DNA of 64,000 nucleotides from Bogoriella caseilytica (GTDB lineage Bacteria; Actinomycetota; Actinomycetes; Actinomycetales; Actinomycetaceae): NCBI RefSeq assembly GCF_003752405.1, contig NZ_RKHK01000001.1:1240001-1304000 (forward strand), written 5' to 3'. Below the pieces are notes generated by a model. The model was not told the origin of the DNA, ran no database searches, and was given only the letters and a program-made list of their open reading frames with translations. This document shows, one piece after another, positions 61,158-64,000 of this stretch. The translations under genes were made by a program, and so were the position numbers. How positions within the stretch are numbered: position 1 is the first letter of the stretch; every line of letters starts with the position of its first letter.

Positions 61158-62585
61158 TCAGCACTCGATGACGTTGACCGCGAGGCCGCCCTGCGAGGTC
61201 TCCTTGTACTTCTCGCTCATGTCGCGCCCGGTCTCGCGCATGGTCACGATCACCTCATCGAGCGAGACGTGATGCTGGCCGTCGCCCCACAGCGCCATCC
61301 TCGCCGCGTTGATCGCCTGGGTCGCGGCGAGAGCGTTGCGTTCGATGCACGGAACCTGCACGAGACCGCCGATCGGGTCGCAGGTCAGGCCGAGATTATG
61401 TTCCATGGCGATCTCGGCGGCGTTCTCCACCTGCTCCGGGGTGCCGCCCAGGACGCTGGCCAGGCCCCCGGCCGCCATGGAAGCCGCCGAGCCCACCTCC
61501 CCCTGGCAGCCCACCTCGGCGCCCGAGAGCGAGGCCTGCTCCTTGAACAGCACGCCGATCGCACCAGCCGCCAGCAGGAAGTCGACGGCGATCTCGTCCC
61601 GTCGCTCCGCGGCGGGCGGATAGTGCAGGGCGTAATGCAGGACCGCGGGGATGATGCCGGCCGCACCGTTGGTGGGTGCGGTGACCACGCGGCCGCCGGA
61701 GGCGTTCTCCTCGTTCACGGCCAGCGCCACCATGTTCACCCACTCCTGCCAGTACGTGGGATCGTCCCCGAGAGCCTCGGACTGCAAGCGGTCGTACCAG
61801 ATCTTGGCGCGCCGCCGCACCGAGAGCCGTCCAGGCAGATATCCCTCGCGCGCCACGGACGCCGCCACGCTTTCGAACATGACGTCCCGCAGGTGCAGCA
61901 GCCCCTGGCGGATCTCCGCCTCAGTGCGCCAGGTGAGCTCGTTGCGCAACATGACCTCACTGACGCCGATCTCCCGGCGCCGGCAGTGCTCGAGCAGTTC
62001 GACGGCGGTGGAAAAGGGCATCGGGATGGCGGGCTCGCGCGCCTCACCGTCGCCCTCGCCTCCCTGGATTGCGCCGTCACCACCAGCGCCCTCACCATCC
62101 GGACCGCCGTCGACATCGCGGGCGATGAAGCCACCGCCGATCGAGAAGAAGGTCTCCTGCTGCACCGGCTCACCAGTGGCGTCGAGCGCCGTGAATCTCA
62201 TGCCATTGGAATGGCGCTGCAGCCGGGTGAGGGGATGCAGCGAAATCGCTGCCGTACTCAAAGGGACCGAATGACGGTCCGCCACGAGCACCGTCCCCTC
62301 GTCACTGATGCGAGCCTGCCGCGCTTCGGCCTCCGAGGGAAGCAGCTGATCGGGGCGACACCCCTCGAAGCCGAGCAGGACGGCATCCAAGGTGCCGTGC
62401 CCCGGCCCGGTGGCGGCCAGGGAACCGTAGAGGCTGACCTCTATGGTGGCGACGTCCTCCAGCACTCCAGCGGCGTCGAGATCCGCGCTGAACTCGGCCG
62501 CCGCCCGCATCGGCCCGGCGGTGTGGGAACTCGAGGGGCCGATGCTCACCTTGAGCAGGTCGAAGACGCTCAGTGCTCTGCCCAT
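61158..62585 (-). CDS. sdaA: L-serine ammonia-lyase (iron-sulfur type)
   Basis: 475 residues, the single-chain type. Converts L-serine to pyruvate and ammonia with a 4Fe-4S cluster. [16 protein letters not shown] begins the alpha-beta domain; the cluster-binding cysteines lie in [29 protein letters not shown] and the last residues (VIEC). A Gly/Asp/Glu-rich loop at about 150-175 is inserted. The AGGAGA ribosome site is just upstream. Confidence 0.95.
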   Translation of the reverse strand: MGRALSVFDLLKVSIGPSSSHTAGPMRAAAEFSADLDAAGVLEDVATIEVSLYGSLAATGPGHGTLDAVLLGFEGCRPDQLLPSEAEARQARISDEGTVLVADRHSVPLSTAAISLHPLTRLQRHSNGMRFTALDATGEPVQQETFFSIGGGFIARDVDGGPDGEGAGGDGAIQGGEGDGEAREPAIPMPFSTAVELLEHCRRREIGVSEVMLRNELTWRTEAEIRQGLLHLRDVMFESVAASVAREGYLPGRLSVRRRAKIWYDRLQSEALGDDPTYWQEWVNMVALAVNEENASGGRVVTAPTNGAAGIIPAVLHYALHYPPAAERRDEIAVDFLLAAGAIGVLFKEQASLSGAEVGCQGEVGSAASMAAGGLASVLGGTPEQVENAAEIAMEHNLGLTCDPIGGLVQVPCIERNALAATQAINAARMALWGDGQHHVSLDEVIVTMRETGRDMSEKYKETSQGGLAVNVIEC

Positions 62586-62745
62586 GGCGCGGTCGTGTCC
62601 TCTCCTGGTGGTTGGTGGCCGGCCTCCGTGTTTCGCCTGCTCGACGGTGAGCAGTGCGGATCAGGAGACGCCAGACACCACTCACAGTAACCTCTGCATC
62701 AACGGCTCCACCGGCGAGCCCCACGTGAGGATCCGAGGAAGCGTC

Positions 62746-63048
62746 ATGACCTTTGCCAACGTCGGCACCCTGGGCGTGCAGCCCGGCAAGCGGGAAGAGC
62801 TGATCGCCATCCTGACCCGCAGCAACCCGGAACTGAAGTCAGCCGGCTGCCTCGCCTACGAGGTCGGCGTGAGCGAGGAAGCACCGGACACGGTCTTCGT
62901 CGCCGAGCTGTGGGAGTCCGTCGACGCACACCAGGCCTCCTTGCAGCTGCCGAGTGTGCGCGCCGCTATCGCCGAGGCCGTGCCCCTGCTCACCGGAGAA
63001 ATGGACGGCTTCCGCTTCATCGTCGCCGGTTCCCCGCTGCGCGACTGA
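62746..63048 (+). CDS. Antibiotic biosynthesis monooxygenase (ABM)-fold protein
   Basis: 100 residues from the ATG at 62746, with GAGGAA upstream. FANVGTLGVQPGKREELIAIL and VFVAELWESVDAHQASLQLPSVRAAIAEAV make the ferredoxin-like dimeric ABM fold (quinol monooxygenase YgiN-like). It may act on quinones or be a small-molecule binder. Followed 18 bases later by the mycothiol-dependent enzyme gene. Confidence 0.88.
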   Translation: MTFANVGTLGVQPGKREELIAILTRSNPELKSAGCLAYEVGVSEEAPDTVFVAELWESVDAHQASLQLPSVRAAIAEAVPLLTGEMDGFRFIVAGSPLRD

Positions 63049-63066
63049 GCTAGAGGAGTGAAAGGT

Positions 63067-63852
63067 ATGGATCGCCTCGCGGTCATCGACCAGGAGTCCG
63101 CGCGCTTCGCGGAGGTACTCACGGACGTCGCCCCGGATACGCGTGTGCCCACCTGCCCGGAATGGGACGCGCGCGATCTCCTCTGGCATCTCACCGAAGT
63201 GCACCTGTTCTGGGCTGGGATCCTCAACTCGGGCGCCCGCACCGATGCCGAGGTGGCGGCGGTGGACGAGGGCATGCCGGGCCGGCCTGAGCACCTGCAG
63301 GAGCTCCTCGAGCTGCGGGCTCACGCCACGGCATCCCTGATCGCCGCACTCCGCGACATCGCCGACGATGAACCGCGGTGGAGCTGGTGGGGGCCTGATC
63401 AGACGGCGGGGTTCACCCGGCGCATGCAGACCTACGAGGCGACGATGCATCGCGTGGATGCCGAGCGGACCGCCGGACTGAAGGTCACCCCCATCGCCGA
63501 CGAGGTCGCCTACGGCGCCATCGACCACTGTGCCGACGTGATGTGGGCGTATCTGCCCGAGTGGGCCAAGTACACCCCGCGCGCCGTGGTCGAGCTGCGC
63601 ACCGACGACGAGGAGCACTCCTGGACCATCGAGGCCGGCCGGTGGCACGGCACCGGCCCCGAGTCGGGGAATGACTTCGACGAACCCCGGGCCGTGCGGG
63701 CAGCGACCGGCGCAGACCCGGATGCCCACTTCACCGGGACCGCGCACGACCTCGCGTTGTGGGCCTGGGGCCGGGGCGGCCACGTGATGCCCTGGGGTGA
63801 CGACGTGGCCATCGTGGCCATGCAGGACGTCATCGACGCCGGGATCCAGTAG
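63067..63852 (+). CDS. Maleylpyruvate-isomerase-family mycothiol-dependent protein
   Basis: 261 residues from the ATG at 63067 (GAGGAG upstream; a GTG at 63058 is also possible). N-terminal DinB-like four-helix domain with TCPEWDARDLLWHLTEVHLFW, and a second domain with HRVDAE and DHCADVMWAYLPEWAK. His in WHLTEVH and in RVDAE-H contexts are the likely metal ligands. The family includes mycothiol-dependent maleylpyruvate isomerase and many uncharacterised actinobacterial proteins. Confidence 0.85.
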   Translation: MDRLAVIDQESARFAEVLTDVAPDTRVPTCPEWDARDLLWHLTEVHLFWAGILNSGARTDAEVAAVDEGMPGRPEHLQELLELRAHATASLIAALRDIADDEPRWSWWGPDQTAGFTRRMQTYEATMHRVDAERTAGLKVTPIADEVAYGAIDHCADVMWAYLPEWAKYTPRAVVELRTDDEEHSWTIEAGRWHGTGPESGNDFDEPRAVRAATGADPDAHFTGTAHDLALWAWGRGGHVMPWGDDVAIVAMQDVIDAGIQ

Positions 63853-63870
63853 CGCGGCGTTCAGCGCGAG

Positions 63871-63946
63871 CACGCCCGCAGCACGAGCACGCCCGCAGCA
63901 CGCCCGCAGCACGCCCGCAGCACGAGCACGCCCGCAGCACGCCCGC
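63871..63946. repeat. Tandem 11-base repeat array
   Basis: CACGCCCGCAG recurs five times plus a partial sixth copy, with two CACGAG spacers: units at 63871, 63888, 63899, 63910, 63927 and 63938, spacers at 63882-63887 and 63921-63926. It directly follows the last gene. It may be a slippage-prone element; no ORF in it. Confidence 0.85.
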
Positions 63947-63947
63947 A

Positions 63948-63996
63948 TTCGTTGTCGAACTCGCCCCTATTCGGGCCGAATCGACAACCGATGGGC
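63948..63996. repeat. Right-edge inverted repeat (REP-like)
   Basis: CATTCGTTGTCGA on the left and TCGACAACCGATG on the right are imperfect inverted copies around a CG-rich centre with its own GCCCC/GGGC pair. It resembles in layout the hairpins at 38325 and 61071, but the sequence differs. Runs to near the end of the window. Confidence 0.5.
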
Positions 63997-64000
63997 CGGA

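Noticed and set aside
63871-63946. CRISPR-like appearance of the repeat array
   Set aside because: Units are 11 bases without unique spacers, and no cas gene is present.
1-64000. tRNA, rRNA, IS elements, integrases, prophage genes, riboswitches
   Set aside because: None was recognised on either strand by reading; small structured RNAs cannot be excluded without a covariance search.

Overview
The window is 64 kb of dense, high-GC DNA with no rRNA, tRNA, transposase, integrase or phage gene visible. Several features point to an actinobacterium: mycothiol-linked enzymes (an S-(hydroxymethyl)mycothiol dehydrogenase at 51212-52312 and a maleylpyruvate-isomerase-fold protein at 63067-63852), a GDH2-type giant NAD-glutamate dehydrogenase, many GTG starts, GTGA/ATGA stop-start overlaps and several apparently leaderless promoters. 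A Micrococcales member (for example near Ruaniaceae or Beutenbergiaceae) is my guess from gene content and is not shown by the sequence.

Region by region. 1-1.7 kb: a MoxR/DUF4129 operon, cut off at the left edge. 1.8-6.4 kb: a lipoprotein, a YyaL/DUF255 thioredoxin-fold protein, a conserved hypothetical and a small P-loop kinase. 6.4-8.8 kb: two tandem citrate synthases, one with an N-terminal DNA-binding helix-turn-helix, separated by a dyad-rich spacer. 8.9-14.6 kb: a run of a Zn dehydrogenase, an SDR fused to a helical domain, a YbdK-type glutamate-cysteine ligase and a patatin. 14.6-16.2 kb: a leaderless ribbon-helix-helix / 53-aa / DUF4097 operon. 16.2-20 kb: a CYTH protein, a GH36 alpha-galactosidase, a small membrane protein and SufE. 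20.1-23.8 kb: an ABC exporter with its own two-component system. 24-25.6 kb: a sulfurtransferase and a DUF998 protein. 25.8-28.5 kb: a divergent arsenic locus (ACR3, ArsC, an ArsR-ArsC fusion and a frameshifted ArsC).

28.5-33.5 kb: a phosphate operon in the order pstB-S-C-A, followed by a regulator with a degenerate receiver and preceded by a PHO-box-like direct repeat. 33.6-37 kb: a KdpE/KdpD-like pair divergent from a TrkH potassium channel subunit. 37-41.4 kb: chromate transporter, VOC protein, MerR regulator and SulP transporter. 41.4-45.3 kb: a NarL-type response regulator, a sensor kinase and a fatty-acid desaturase. The kinase and the desaturase carry the same GTAGGGGG box at exactly the same distance from their start codons, which suggests a DesKR-like membrane-fluidity circuit. 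45.3-52.3 kb: NAD-glutamate dehydrogenase, then a metallo-hydrolase and mycothiol-dependent formaldehyde dehydrogenase. 52.5-56.7 kb: CopC-like protein, a tandem DUF1540 protein, a TetR operon with twin operators, and a MOSC protein.

56.8-61 kb: a co-directional accessory cluster (ArsR, tandem AHSA1, two dihydrofolate-reductase-fold proteins, VOC, DUF4287, helix-hairpin-helix, SRPBCC). 61-64 kb: L-serine dehydratase, a monooxygenase-fold protein, the mycothiol-dependent enzyme, and a short tandem repeat at the right edge. No gene-free stretch exceeds about 190 bases. The strongest candidates for something undescribed are the DesKR-like circuit, the ribbon-helix-helix/DUF4097 cassette, the HTH-citrate synthase with the palindrome at its neighbour's start, and the pseudo-receiver regulator at the tail of the pst operon.
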